Positions 16,819 through 24,739 of a DNA stretch of 64,000 bases are shown here, one piece after another. The notes beneath the pieces are model-generated. The model ran no database searches. It saw only the letters and a list, made by a program, of their open reading frames with translations, and was not told the DNA's origin. Each line of letters starts with the position of its first letter. The stretch's first letter is position 1. The stretch lies in contig NZ_BJTV01000004.1 in assembly GCF_007176755.1 (NCBI RefSeq), positions 1 through 64,000 of the forward strand, given 5' to 3'. Made by a program: the position numbers and the translations under genes. The DNA is from Streptomyces sp. 1-11. GTDB taxonomy: Bacteria; Actinomycetota; Actinomycetes; Streptomycetales; Streptomycetaceae.

Positions 16819-17505
16819 TCAGCGCGGTGGGCCGGGGCTGTGCGGTGGGGGGCCCGGCGGGGTCCGCAGGGCGTCCTGCGCGGAGGTCGCGCGGCGCAGT
16901 GCGCCACGCCAGGCGAGGGCGACCGCGAGTTCGACCAGGCCCAGCAGCACGAGCCACAGCCCGAGCAGCCGGGTCAGCGCCCGCGCCGACTCGGCGGGCA
17001 GGACGAGCACCACGATCCCGGCGACGATGCCGAGCAGCGCGGCGCCGAGGACCACCCCGCGGTGCGGGAGGTCCACGGCGGAGATCGCGGTGTAGAGGCT
17101 GAGGATGCCGGACGTCAGCCAGGCGAGTCCGACGATCAGGGACAGCGCGGTGATGGTCTGCAGCGGATTGCGCAGGCAGAGCACGCCGGCCAGGACGAAC
17201 AGCAGAGCGATGAGCAGCCCGGGCAGCCGTTCCGCCGCCCCCTCCCGGGAGAAGGCCGTCACGAACCGCAGCACGCCGATCAGCAGCAGGTAGAGGCCGA
17301 CGAGGACGGCCAGGACGTGCAGCGTCTCGTCCGGCCAGACCAGGATCAGCACACCCGGGACCAGCGTCACCACCGCCGACCCGAGGATCCAGACCCACGA
17401 CCGGGCGAGCGCCGTCATGGCCTCCCCCGGCGGCGGCCCCGCGGCCGCCCCGCCGAACGCATGCGACGGTCCGGTGCCCGGTGCCGTGCCACGCGACTCG
17501 GTCAT
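16819..17505 (-). CDS. HdeD/DUF308-family membrane protein
   Basis: 228 residues. A Pro/Gly-rich cytosolic N-terminus of about 30 residues precedes six hydrophobic helices in three pairs, each pair resembling VWILGSAVVTLVPGVLILVW followed by GLYLLLIGVLRFVTAF. This internal repetition is the hallmark of HdeD/DUF308 proteins, linked in enterobacteria to acid resistance; the function here is unknown. The C-terminus is Pro-rich. The start ATG 17505 is divergent from the DUF2252 gene, and the shared 180-base gap carries palindrome copy B. Confidence 0.85.
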   Translation of the reverse strand: MTESRGTAPGTGPSHAFGGAAAGPPPGEAMTALARSWVWILGSAVVTLVPGVLILVWPDETLHVLAVLVGLYLLLIGVLRFVTAFSREGAAERLPGLLIALLFVLAGVLCLRNPLQTITALSLIVGLAWLTSGILSLYTAISAVDLPHRGVVLGAALLGIVAGIVVLVLPAESARALTRLLGLWLVLLGLVELAVALAWRGALRRATSAQDALRTPPGPPPHSPGPPR

Positions 17506-17605
17506 GGCTCCTCCTCGCGTGGACGACGGGGCGTCTCCGGGCCGCCGGCGGGGCGGCGCGCGAACCCCTCAGCGGAAAGCATCCCGCGCCGGCCGGTGCG
17601 AGGGA

Positions 17606-17623
17606 TCACCCGCGGTGGGTGAT
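17606..17623. promoter_or_regulatory. Inverted-repeat operator candidate, copy B
   Basis: TCACCCGCGGTGGGTGAT with matching flanks (GGATCACCC at 17603-17611 pairs with GGGTGATCC at 17617-17625). It lies in the divergent promoter region, about 100 bases before the HdeD-like start and 62 before the DUF2252 start, so one bound regulator could control both genes. Confidence 0.65.
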
Positions 17624-17685
17624 CCCCCGCCCGGTGCCGCAACGGTGGAGTGGCACGGGGGTGAGGTACGAGGAGGGCTCCGCAC

Positions 17686-19095
17686 ATGACCGCACCGAGT
17701 GCCGCCACCGTCTCGTGGTCGCCGGCGGACCGCGCCGCCCACGGCAGGAACGCCCGGGCCCGGGCACCGCGCTCGGGGCACGGCGACTTCGGGACCGCGC
17801 CGGACCGGCCGGACGTGATCGACGTGCTGGCGCGTCAGTCGGCGACCCGGTTACCGGAGTTGGTGCCGATCCGCTACGGCCGCATGCTCGAGTCCCCGTT
17901 CCGCTTCTACCGGGGCGCCGCCGCGGTCATGGCGGCCGACCTCGGCCCGCTCCCCCGCACCGGGCTCGACGTGCAACTGTGCGGCGACGCCCACCTGCTG
18001 AACTTCCGGCTGCTGGCCTCGCCCGAACGGCGTCTGGTCTTCGACATCAACGACTTCGACGAGACCTTCCCGGGCCCGTTCGAGTGGGACGTGAAACGGC
18101 TCGCGGCCAGTCTCGTCATCGCGGGCCGGGCCAACGGCTTCCCGGTCGGGCGGCAGGACGAGGCGGTGCTGCGGTGCGTGCGGGCCTACCGGGAACGCAT
18201 GCGGGAGTTCGCCCGCATGCGCACGCTGGACGTCTGGTACGCCCAGGACGACGCGGACCGGCTGCGCCGGCTGCTGGCCTCCGCCCTGGACAAGGAGGGC
18301 CGGCGCCGTACCGCACGGGCGACCGCGCGCGCCCGTACGCGCACCCACATGCGGGCCTTCGCCAAGCTGACCACGCTGACCCCGCAGGGCCGGCGGATCA
18401 CCGCGGACCCGCCGCTGATCATGCCGCTGCGCGACCTGGAGGCCGGCGCCCCGGCCGAGCAGGAGGACCGGTACCTGCAGTCGCTGCTGGAGCAGTACGC
18501 GCGCACTCTTCCCTCGGAGCGGCGGCATCTGCTGCGGCACTACCGGCTGGTGGACGTGGCCCGCAAGGTGGTGGGCGTCGGCAGCGTCGGCACCCGCTGC
18601 TGGATCCTGCTGCTGCTCGGCCGGGACGACGACGATCCCCTGCTGCTGCAGGCCAAGGAGGCCCAGAAGTCGGTGCTGGCCCCGTACACGGACGGGGAGC
18701 GGTACGACAACCAGGGCAACCGGGTGGTGGCGGGCCAGCGGCTCATGCAGACGACCAGCGACATCTTCCTGGGCTGGACCCACGTCATCGGCCTCGACGG
18801 ACTCGGCCGGGACTTCTACGTGCGCCAACTGCTCGACTGGAAGGGCATCGCCCGGCCGGAGACCATGGACCCGGCTCTGCTGGACCTGTTCGGCCAGGTG
18901 TGCGGGGCCTCGCTGGCCCGGGCCCACGCCCGCTCCGGCGACCCGGTCGCCATCGCCGCCTACCTCGGCGGCGGGGACCGCTTCGATCGGGCGCTGCCGC
19001 ACTTCGCCCAGGCGTACGCGGACCGGAACGAGCGGGACTTCGCCGCCCTGGGCGAGGCCGCGCGCACGGGGCGGGTGGAGGCGGCGGACCTGTGA
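17686..19095 (+). CDS. DUF2252 family protein
   Basis: 469 residues of the DUF2252 family, cytosolic proteins distantly related to protein-kinase/aminoglycoside-phosphotransferase folds but without proven activity. Typical segments are PIRYGRMLESPFRFYRGAAA, LCGDAHLLNFRLL (resembling a kinase HxDxxxxN loop), VFDINDFDETFPGPFEWDVK (resembling DFG-type metal binding) and KVVGVGSVGTRCWILLLLG. The start ATG 17686 has GAGGAGGG upstream. It is divergent from the HdeD-like gene across palindrome B. Its last codons and stop have been duplicated in tandem (19081-19110). Confidence 0.9.
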   Translation: MTAPSAATVSWSPADRAAHGRNARARAPRSGHGDFGTAPDRPDVIDVLARQSATRLPELVPIRYGRMLESPFRFYRGAAAVMAADLGPLPRTGLDVQLCGDAHLLNFRLLASPERRLVFDINDFDETFPGPFEWDVKRLAASLVIAGRANGFPVGRQDEAVLRCVRAYRERMREFARMRTLDVWYAQDDADRLRRLLASALDKEGRRRTARATARARTRTHMRAFAKLTTLTPQGRRITADPPLIMPLRDLEAGAPAEQEDRYLQSLLEQYARTLPSERRHLLRHYRLVDVARKVVGVGSVGTRCWILLLLGRDDDDPLLLQAKEAQKSVLAPYTDGERYDNQGNRVVAGQRLMQTTSDIFLGWTHVIGLDGLGRDFYVRQLLDWKGIARPETMDPALLDLFGQVCGASLARAHARSGDPVAIAAYLGGGDRFDRALPHFAQAYADRNERDFAALGEAARTGRVEAADL

Positions 19096-19110
19096 GCGGC
19101 GGACCTGTGA
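19081..19110 (+). repeat. 15-bp tandem duplication across the DUF2252 stop codon
   Basis: GCGGCGGACCTGTGA occurs twice back to back (19081-19095 and 19096-19110). The first copy holds the last codons AADL and the stop; the second repeats them after the stop. It is a simple replication-slippage event with no effect on the protein. Confidence 0.9.
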
Positions 19111-19145
19111 CCGTACGGACCCGGTCGGAGCGGGCCCGTACGGTC
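19109..19145 (+). terminator. Terminator hairpin between convergent genes
   Basis: The arm GACCGTACGG at 19109-19118 pairs with CCGTACGGTC at 19136-19145, and an inner CCCG/CGGG extends the stem past one mismatch. It lies between the DUF2252 gene and the oppositely oriented 65-residue gene and could serve both directions. Confidence 0.7.
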
Positions 19146-19171
19146 GCGGGGCCAGGTCCGAACCCCGTTTC

Positions 19172-19369
19172 TCATTCGGGTAGTTGCCGCATCTCCACGA
19201 CCCGCAGGCCGAGCGACTGGCAGCGGACCAGCAGGCCGTAGAGGTGCGCCTGGTCGATGATCCGGCCGAACAGGACCGTCTGGCCGGACATCATCACATG
19301 CTCGAACTCGGGGAAGGCCTTGGTCAGGGTCTCCGACATGTGTCCATCGACGCGGATCTCATAGCGCAT
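19172..19369 (-). CDS. Conserved small hypothetical protein (65 aa)
   Basis: The protein starts MRYEIRVDGHMSETLTKAFP and ends VVEMRQLPE. A short beta-alpha-beta pattern with VLFGRIIDQAHLYGLLVRCQ gives a compact single domain. Similar 65-70 residue proteins of unknown function are common in Streptomyces. The start is ATG 19369 with GGGAG upstream. Palindrome copy C lies 71 bases before it, suggesting shared control with the stress-type genes. Confidence 0.7.
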   Translation of the reverse strand: MRYEIRVDGHMSETLTKAFPEFEHVMMSGQTVLFGRIIDQAHLYGLLVRCQSLGLRVVEMRQLPE

Positions 19370-19440
19370 GTGCCGTTCTCCCGCCGCGGGCCGGCTGCGG
19401 TGTCACCTGCGATCCTGCTCCGTTCCCGGGGCACCGGACC

Positions 19441-19458
19441 TCACCCGGTGCAGGTGAT
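19441..19458. promoter_or_regulatory. Inverted-repeat operator candidate, copy C
   Basis: TCACCCGGTGCAGGTGAT, the weakest of the three related palindromes. It lies upstream of the 65-residue gene at 19369 and, on the far side, downstream of the membrane protein at 19588. Confidence 0.5.
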
Positions 19459-19504
19459 AAGGGGTCCGGCGGCCGGTGGCGCCGGCCGGCGCGGACCGAT
19501 CGGC

Positions 19505-19600
19505 GGGTCAGTGGATCAGTCGTTCAGTCGTTCAGTCGTTCAGTCGGCCAGTGGATCAGCGGGTCGGCGGGTCAGTGGGTCAGTGGGTCAGTGGGTCAGC
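19505..19600. repeat. Tandem octamer repeats at the 3' end of a membrane-protein gene
   Basis: A run of degenerate octamers: CGTTCAGT three times near 19521-19544, and GGGTCAGT-like units several times from 19568 on, with GTGGATCAGT between. The last copies overlap the final codons of the gene ending at 19588. This looks like local slippage; every unit carries TCAG, so each adds stop-like TGA/TGAC on the minus strand. Confidence 0.8.
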
Positions 19601-20106
19601 GCGAGTTTGAAGGCGATGATGACCAGTCCGAGCAGCAGATTGACCGCCGCGGTGACGGACACCAGCCGCCAGGAGGCGCCCGCCTGCCGCGCGCCGAGGG
19701 CCGACCAGCCCACCTGGCCGGCCACGGCCACCGCGACCGCGAGCCACACGGCGCCCGTCACGTCGAGGCCCAGCAGCGGGCTCACGGCGACGGCCAGGGC
19801 CGGCGGGACGGCCGCCTCGACGATCGGCCACTCCTCGCGGCACACCCGCCGGACGGTCGGTCCGTCCAGCGAGCGCTGCGCGAGCCGGGCGCCGAACAGC
19901 TGGGCGTGCACGTGCCCGACCCAGAAGACGAGGCCGGTGAGCACCAGCAGCACCACCAGTTGCACCCGGGGGAACTTGCCCAGCCCGCCGGCGCCGATGA
20001 CCACCGACGCGGCGAGCATCGATCCGTAGACGGCGCCGGTGTAGTCGGCGTGTGCGCGGCGCTCGGCCGGTGGTGTCCGTGTGGCGGTGGGCCGGGTCGA
20101 GGGCAT
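19588..20106 (-). CDS. Four-helix membrane protein, unknown function
   Basis: 172 residues. A basic Pro/Thr-rich N-terminus (MPSTRPTATRTPPAERRAHA) is followed by about four hydrophobic helices (for example VQLVVLLVLTGLVFWVGHVH and VTGAVWLAVAVAVAGQVGWS). I do not recognise the family. ATG 20106 was preferred to an upstream GTG at 20124 because AAGGAG lies 7 bases before it. It starts 19 bases after the DHA2 transporter stop and is probably the third gene of a LuxR-transporter operon. Confidence 0.75.
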   Translation of the reverse strand: MPSTRPTATRTPPAERRAHADYTGAVYGSMLAASVVIGAGGLGKFPRVQLVVLLVLTGLVFWVGHVHAQLFGARLAQRSLDGPTVRRVCREEWPIVEAAVPPALAVAVSPLLGLDVTGAVWLAVAVAVAGQVGWSALGARQAGASWRLVSVTAAVNLLLGLVIIAFKLALTH

Positions 20107-20124
20107 CGGCGTCTCCTTTCGCAC

Positions 20125-21756
20125 TCACTCCGCGTCGCCCTTGACGCCGGCCGGAGCGCCGGACGCCGGCCGTGCCGGGCGGCCACGGCCCGGCGCGGCC
20201 GGCAGATGGGGCGTGACGAGGAAACTCGCGAGGGTGATCGCGCCGGTGGCGAGGATGGCCGCCCGCAGGCCGTCGAGCTGCGCGGTGGCGTACGAGTCCG
20301 TGAGGGCGTCGACCTCGGCCGGGGGCGCCCCGGCCCGCTGGGCCGCCGAGCGCACCTGGTCCGTGGGCACGAAGGTGACCCCGGCTTCGAGGGCCACGCC
20401 GGCCTGCTGCCTGGTCTGCTCCGACAGCAGGGCGTTGTTCTGCACGTCCGCGGTGAACGCGTGTGCCAGCGCTCCGATCAGCATCGAGCCGATGAGCGCG
20501 GTGCCCAGTGCCGAGCCGAGGTTCTGCGAGGTGAACTGCAGGCCGCCGGCCTCGCTGCGTTCCTCCTCGCCGACGCTGGACTGCACGACGTTGCCGAGCT
20601 GCGAGGCGAGCAGGCCCATGCCGACGCCGAGCACGGCCATCGCGGCGGCGAACTGCGCGTCGTCGATGACGGGGTCGATGGTGGCCAGCAGCCACACGAT
20701 GGCGACGGCCAGCGTCAGCAGGGCCAGCCGTACGACCCGGCGCGGCCCCAGGGTGCGCCCGAGCCGGGCCGCGGTCAGCGAGGTGACCAGCATCGTGATG
20801 GACACCGGCAGCAGCCGCAGGCCCGTCCGGAAGGCGTCGAAGCCCTGCACGACCTGGAGGTACAGCGGGATGGTGAAGAACAGTCCCAGCAGGATCAGGT
20901 TCTGGCTCAGCAGGCACAGCAGCCCCGATCGAAGCGGCGGCACGCGGAGCAGCGACAGGTGCACCAGGGGGTCGGCGCCCTTCGCCTCACGCGCGCGCTC
21001 CCAGCGTACGAAGCCGGACAGCACGGCCACCCCGGCGCCGACGACGAACAGGGTCGGCGCGAAGCCGAGGACGGTGAAGGGCGGGTTGCGCGGCTGCACC
21101 CAGCCCCAGGTGCTGCTCTGCAGCACGCCGAGCACGCCCAGGGCCAGGCCCACCGCCGAGAGGACCGCGCCGATGCCGTCCAGCCGGGGCGCCGGCCCGG
21201 TCCGCGGCGACTCCTTGATCACCCGGTGGCAGCACAGGACGGCGACCACGACCACGACCTCGCCCGCGAAGACCAGCCGCCAGGTCAGGTACGTGGTAAC
21301 CCAGCCGCCCAGCAGCGGGCCGACCGCGATGCCCGCACCGGCCAGGCCGCCGATGACGCCGTAGGCGACCGCCCGGTCCCGTCCGCGGTAGGACTCGGCG
21401 ACCAGGGCCGCCATGGCCGGCAGCACCATCGCGGCGCCGAGGCCCTCGATGACGGACCAGCCCAGCGCGAGGACCCACAGCGTGGGCGCCAGGGCGGTCA
21501 GGGCCGACCCGGTGCCGTAGACCACGAGACCGGACAGGAACAGGCGACGGCGGCCGTGGATGTCGCCGAACCTGCCCCCGATGATCATGAACGCCGCCAT
21601 GACCAGCGCGTAGAGCGTGATGACGGCCTGGATGGCGGTCACCTCGGTGTCGAAGTCCTCGACCAGTCTGCTGATGGAGACGTTCATGACGGAGGTGTCC
21701 AGCACCATGAGGAACTGGGCCGTGCCGAGGACCATCAGCGCTCGCCAGTGTCGCAA
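20125..21756 (-). CDS. DHA2-type MFS transporter (14 TM)
   Basis: 543 residues. MRHWRALMVLGTAQFLMVLD followed by TSVMNVSI is the classical start of DHA2 drug exporters. GGRFGDIHGRRRLFLSGL is the loop 2-3 signature and GGLAGAGIAVGPLLGGW the antiporter motif. About 14 helices are followed by a cytosolic tail. It lies 30 bases downstream of the LuxR-type regulator on the same strand, which probably controls it in response to an unknown ligand. Confidence 0.92.
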   Translation of the reverse strand: MRHWRALMVLGTAQFLMVLDTSVMNVSISRLVEDFDTEVTAIQAVITLYALVMAAFMIIGGRFGDIHGRRRLFLSGLVVYGTGSALTALAPTLWVLALGWSVIEGLGAAMVLPAMAALVAESYRGRDRAVAYGVIGGLAGAGIAVGPLLGGWVTTYLTWRLVFAGEVVVVVAVLCCHRVIKESPRTGPAPRLDGIGAVLSAVGLALGVLGVLQSSTWGWVQPRNPPFTVLGFAPTLFVVGAGVAVLSGFVRWERAREAKGADPLVHLSLLRVPPLRSGLLCLLSQNLILLGLFFTIPLYLQVVQGFDAFRTGLRLLPVSITMLVTSLTAARLGRTLGPRRVVRLALLTLAVAIVWLLATIDPVIDDAQFAAAMAVLGVGMGLLASQLGNVVQSSVGEEERSEAGGLQFTSQNLGSALGTALIGSMLIGALAHAFTADVQNNALLSEQTRQQAGVALEAGVTFVPTDQVRSAAQRAGAPPAEVDALTDSYATAQLDGLRAAILATGAITLASFLVTPHLPAAPGRGRPARPASGAPAGVKGDAE

Positions 21757-21786
21757 TTGCCCACCTCACCGAGTTCTGTGCCGGGA

Positions 21787-24564
21787 TCAGACAAGTCCCC
21801 GTTCGCGGGCCTGCCGTACCGCGTCGCCGCGCCGGTTCACGCCGAGTTTGCGGTAGACGCTCTTGAGGTGGGTCTTCACGGTGTTGACCGACACGTACAG
21901 GTCGGCGGCGATCTCCTCCGTGGACATCATCTGCGCGAGCCTGCCCAGCACCTCGCGCTCGCGGCCGCTCAGCTCCTCCACGACCAGCGGCGCGGGCTCG
22001 GCGGCCGTGCCGGGACGGCCCCGCTCCGCCGGGACGCCGGGGACGAGCCAGCCGGCGGCCAGTGCCTGCAGGGGCGGGGTGTCCATGAGGTGCCGGATCC
22101 GGGGTCCGGCCTCGGCGAAGGGCCGCCGCAGCCGTTCCCCGCGCGCCTCCAGCAGGGCCCGGGCGAGCAGCTTGCGGGCGGCGGCGTCGTCCCCCTCGTC
22201 CTGGGCGACCCGCGCGCGCACCAGCGCGGCCCGCACGGTGACGCCAGGTCCCAGGTTGTCCTGTCCGCCCATCAGGTCGAGGAGGCCGATCGCCGTGTCG
22301 CGGTCGCCCGCGGCGAGCCTGACCCGGGCCAGCTCCGCCGCGTACGCGGGCTCGCCGGCGTACGGCACCTCGTCGAGCACCTTCGCGGCGCAGTCCGGCC
22401 GGCCCTCGGCGAGCTGGGCCGCGGCGGTGACCAGCGCGGTGTGCACCTCCGCCCAGGGGGAGGCCGTCAGGGCCGGGACGGCGAGCCCGGTCGCCGCCGC
22501 GGCGGCCCGGGGCTCGCCGCGCGCCAGCAGCAGCCGCGCCGTCGCCAGGGACCGGCCGGCCGCGGTCACCGGGTCGAGCGGTACGGTCCCGGAGCCGGCC
22601 GTGCCGTCCAGCAGACGGCGTGCCTGCGCGAGGTCGTCGCGTTCGACGGCCACCGCGGCCAGCACGAGCTGCCCGAGGCCCGGTCCCGAGGGGCGGCCCA
22701 GGCCGAACTGCTCCGTCTCCTCCAGGGCCGCCAGCGCCTGGCGCTCGGCCCGGCCCGGCCAGCCGTTCAGGTAGTCGATCAGGGCCAGGTGCCCGAGGGA
22801 GTCCTCTCTCGGCAGGGCCGTCGAGACCCCGCCGGGGCAGCCCGCCGCCTGCGCCAGGGCGTCGCGCGCCTCGTCGAAGCGGCCGGCCCACAGCCGGGCG
22901 GAACCCAGGTGGGTGAGGAGCAGGGCGGTGAACTCGGGGTGCTTGCGCAGCAGGTGGGCGGGTGTCTCGCCGCGCAGCCGGACGGCCTCCGCCAGCGCCT
23001 TCTCGGCCCGTCCCGGCGAGCCGGTCAGCCGGGCCGCCAGGGCCTCCAGCAGGGCGCGGCTCAGCCGGTCCGCCGCGTCGGAGGGGGGCTCGTGAGCGCC
23101 TTCCGCGGAGCGCGGGGCGCGCTCGTCGCGCGGGCCTCGCTCGTCGCGCGGGCCGCCTCCGGCGCGCGCGCGTGGCTCGGCCGGGGGGCGCTCCCCCGCC
23201 CGCAGCATCTTCTCGGCCCGGCGCAGATGGCTCAGGCCGCGGTCCACGTCGCGCCCCGCGAGGTCGCGCGCGGCGCGCACGAGTTCCGCCGCCGGGCCCG
23301 GGACCTCCGGTCCCATTCGGGCGAACAGCTCGGTGAGGTCGTCCGCGCGCAGGCCGGTGAAGAGCTGCCCGATCGCGAGGTCGTCGACGAGGGCCCGGGC
23401 GGCGAACTCCCAGTCGCCCGCGGCGGCGCCGTGCGCCAGTGCCTCCGGCAGCGAGCCGGAGGCGCGCAGCCACCGGGCGGCACGCCGGTGGAGTTCCGGT
23501 TCCAGGCCCGGTGAGCGGACCCGCAGATGGGTCCGCAGGATCTCGCCGAACAGCGGGTGCAGCCGGTACCACGAGTGCCCGAGATCCTCGACGAACGCGT
23601 TCTGGGTGTGCAGTCCGGCGAGCTCCGGCTCGACGCCGCCGGTGCCGGTCAGCGCCTCGGCCAGTCCGGGGCAGAACCGCTCCACGACGCTGACGTCCAG
23701 CAGCAGGTCCTGGGTCCGGGCCGGCTGCCGTTTCAGCACCTCGGCCAGGAGAAAGTCGGCGATCGTGGACCGGCCCGCCTCGAAGTCCGCGAGGTACGTC
23801 TCGGGGTCCGGGTGCTGCTGGGCCGCCATGGCGCACAGCCGCAGCCCGGCGGCCCAGCCGCGGGTCCGCTCCACCAGGGCGCGGGTGGCGTCGGCCGACA
23901 GGCGCAGGCCGTGCCGCTCCAGGAGGGCGGCCGCCTCGTCGGCGGTGAAGGCCAGCTCGGCGTCCCGGATCTCGGTCATGGCGGCGGCGGCCCGGTACCG
24001 GTGCAGCGGCAGCAGCGGCTCGGTGCGGGTGACGAGGATCAGGCGCAGCCCGGGGCCGGCGTGGTGGAGCACGAACTCGAGCTGGTCGGCGATCTGCGGG
24101 GTGGTCACCCGGTCGAACTCGTCGAGCACCAGGACGGCGGGGCGCGGGCGTCCGCTCAGCTCGTCGGCGAGGCGGGCCAGCAGGGTGCGCTCCACCCGCC
24201 CCGCGTCGCCCGGGCAGCCGATCTCGGCGGGCAGGGGCAGGCCGGCGGCGCGCAGGGCTTGCAGCACGTAGGCCCAGAAGACTCCGCAGCCCTGGTCCTC
24301 CGTCTCGTTGGTGAACCAGGCGACCGGCTGCCCGAGGCGGGTGGCCCAGTCCGCGACCAGCAGGGTCTTGCCCGCGCCGGCCGAGCCGTTGACCATCGTC
24401 AGCGGGGTGCCGAGGGCCTGGTCGAGGTGTTCGGTCAGCCGCCGGCGGCGCAGGAAGGTGGCCGGCCGGGCGGGCAGGGCGAAGCGGGTCTGCAGGAACG
24501 GCTCTCCCAGCGGGTCGACGTAGACGGCGGCCGGGCGCCGCGTGTTCTCGTGTCTCGCAGCCAC
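21787..24564 (-). CDS. LuxR-family regulator with MalT-like ATPase domain (LAL/STAND type)
   Basis: 925 residues. The N-terminal NTPase has Walker A GSAGAGKT near residue 62 and Walker B-like AVLVLDEFD near residue 145, with LILVTRTEP as sensor. TPR-like helical repeats fill the middle. The C-terminal LuxR helix-turn-helix reads LSGREREVLGRLAQMMSTEE, then VSVNTVKTHLKSVYRKLGVN. Such MalT-like proteins bind DNA after ligand and ATP binding. A low-complexity insertion around residues 465-490 repeats R-G-P-R-D-E-R, reflecting repeated DNA near 23115-23165, and may be a flexible loop. It leads an apparent operon with the DHA2 transporter and a small membrane protein. Confidence 0.92.
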   Translation of the reverse strand: MAARHENTRRPAAVYVDPLGEPFLQTRFALPARPATFLRRRRLTEHLDQALGTPLTMVNGSAGAGKTLLVADWATRLGQPVAWFTNETEDQGCGVFWAYVLQALRAAGLPLPAEIGCPGDAGRVERTLLARLADELSGRPRPAVLVLDEFDRVTTPQIADQLEFVLHHAGPGLRLILVTRTEPLLPLHRYRAAAAMTEIRDAELAFTADEAAALLERHGLRLSADATRALVERTRGWAAGLRLCAMAAQQHPDPETYLADFEAGRSTIADFLLAEVLKRQPARTQDLLLDVSVVERFCPGLAEALTGTGGVEPELAGLHTQNAFVEDLGHSWYRLHPLFGEILRTHLRVRSPGLEPELHRRAARWLRASGSLPEALAHGAAAGDWEFAARALVDDLAIGQLFTGLRADDLTELFARMGPEVPGPAAELVRAARDLAGRDVDRGLSHLRRAEKMLRAGERPPAEPRARAGGGPRDERGPRDERAPRSAEGAHEPPSDAADRLSRALLEALAARLTGSPGRAEKALAEAVRLRGETPAHLLRKHPEFTALLLTHLGSARLWAGRFDEARDALAQAAGCPGGVSTALPREDSLGHLALIDYLNGWPGRAERQALAALEETEQFGLGRPSGPGLGQLVLAAVAVERDDLAQARRLLDGTAGSGTVPLDPVTAAGRSLATARLLLARGEPRAAAAATGLAVPALTASPWAEVHTALVTAAAQLAEGRPDCAAKVLDEVPYAGEPAYAAELARVRLAAGDRDTAIGLLDLMGGQDNLGPGVTVRAALVRARVAQDEGDDAAARKLLARALLEARGERLRRPFAEAGPRIRHLMDTPPLQALAAGWLVPGVPAERGRPGTAAEPAPLVVEELSGREREVLGRLAQMMSTEEIAADLYVSVNTVKTHLKSVYRKLGVNRRGDAVRQARERGLV

Positions 24565-24739
24565 GGGGTCATCACCCCCGTCCGACAGCCCATGGACACT
24601 TGCTCTCCTCGATCAGGATCGCAGTCTTCCCGTCCGCGCGCAGTTCGCACGGCGGCGGCCGCGACCGGCGGCACCGGCGACGGGCCGTCCCGCGCCCGGC
24701 CCGCCCGGGTCGGACGCCGCGCGAGCGGTGCCCTCGCGC

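Noticed and set aside
19591..23514. A 1307-codon plus-strand open frame
   Set aside because: It is antisense to the transporter and the LuxR-type regulator, which have clear domains; the translation is low-complexity Gln/Gly/Arg.
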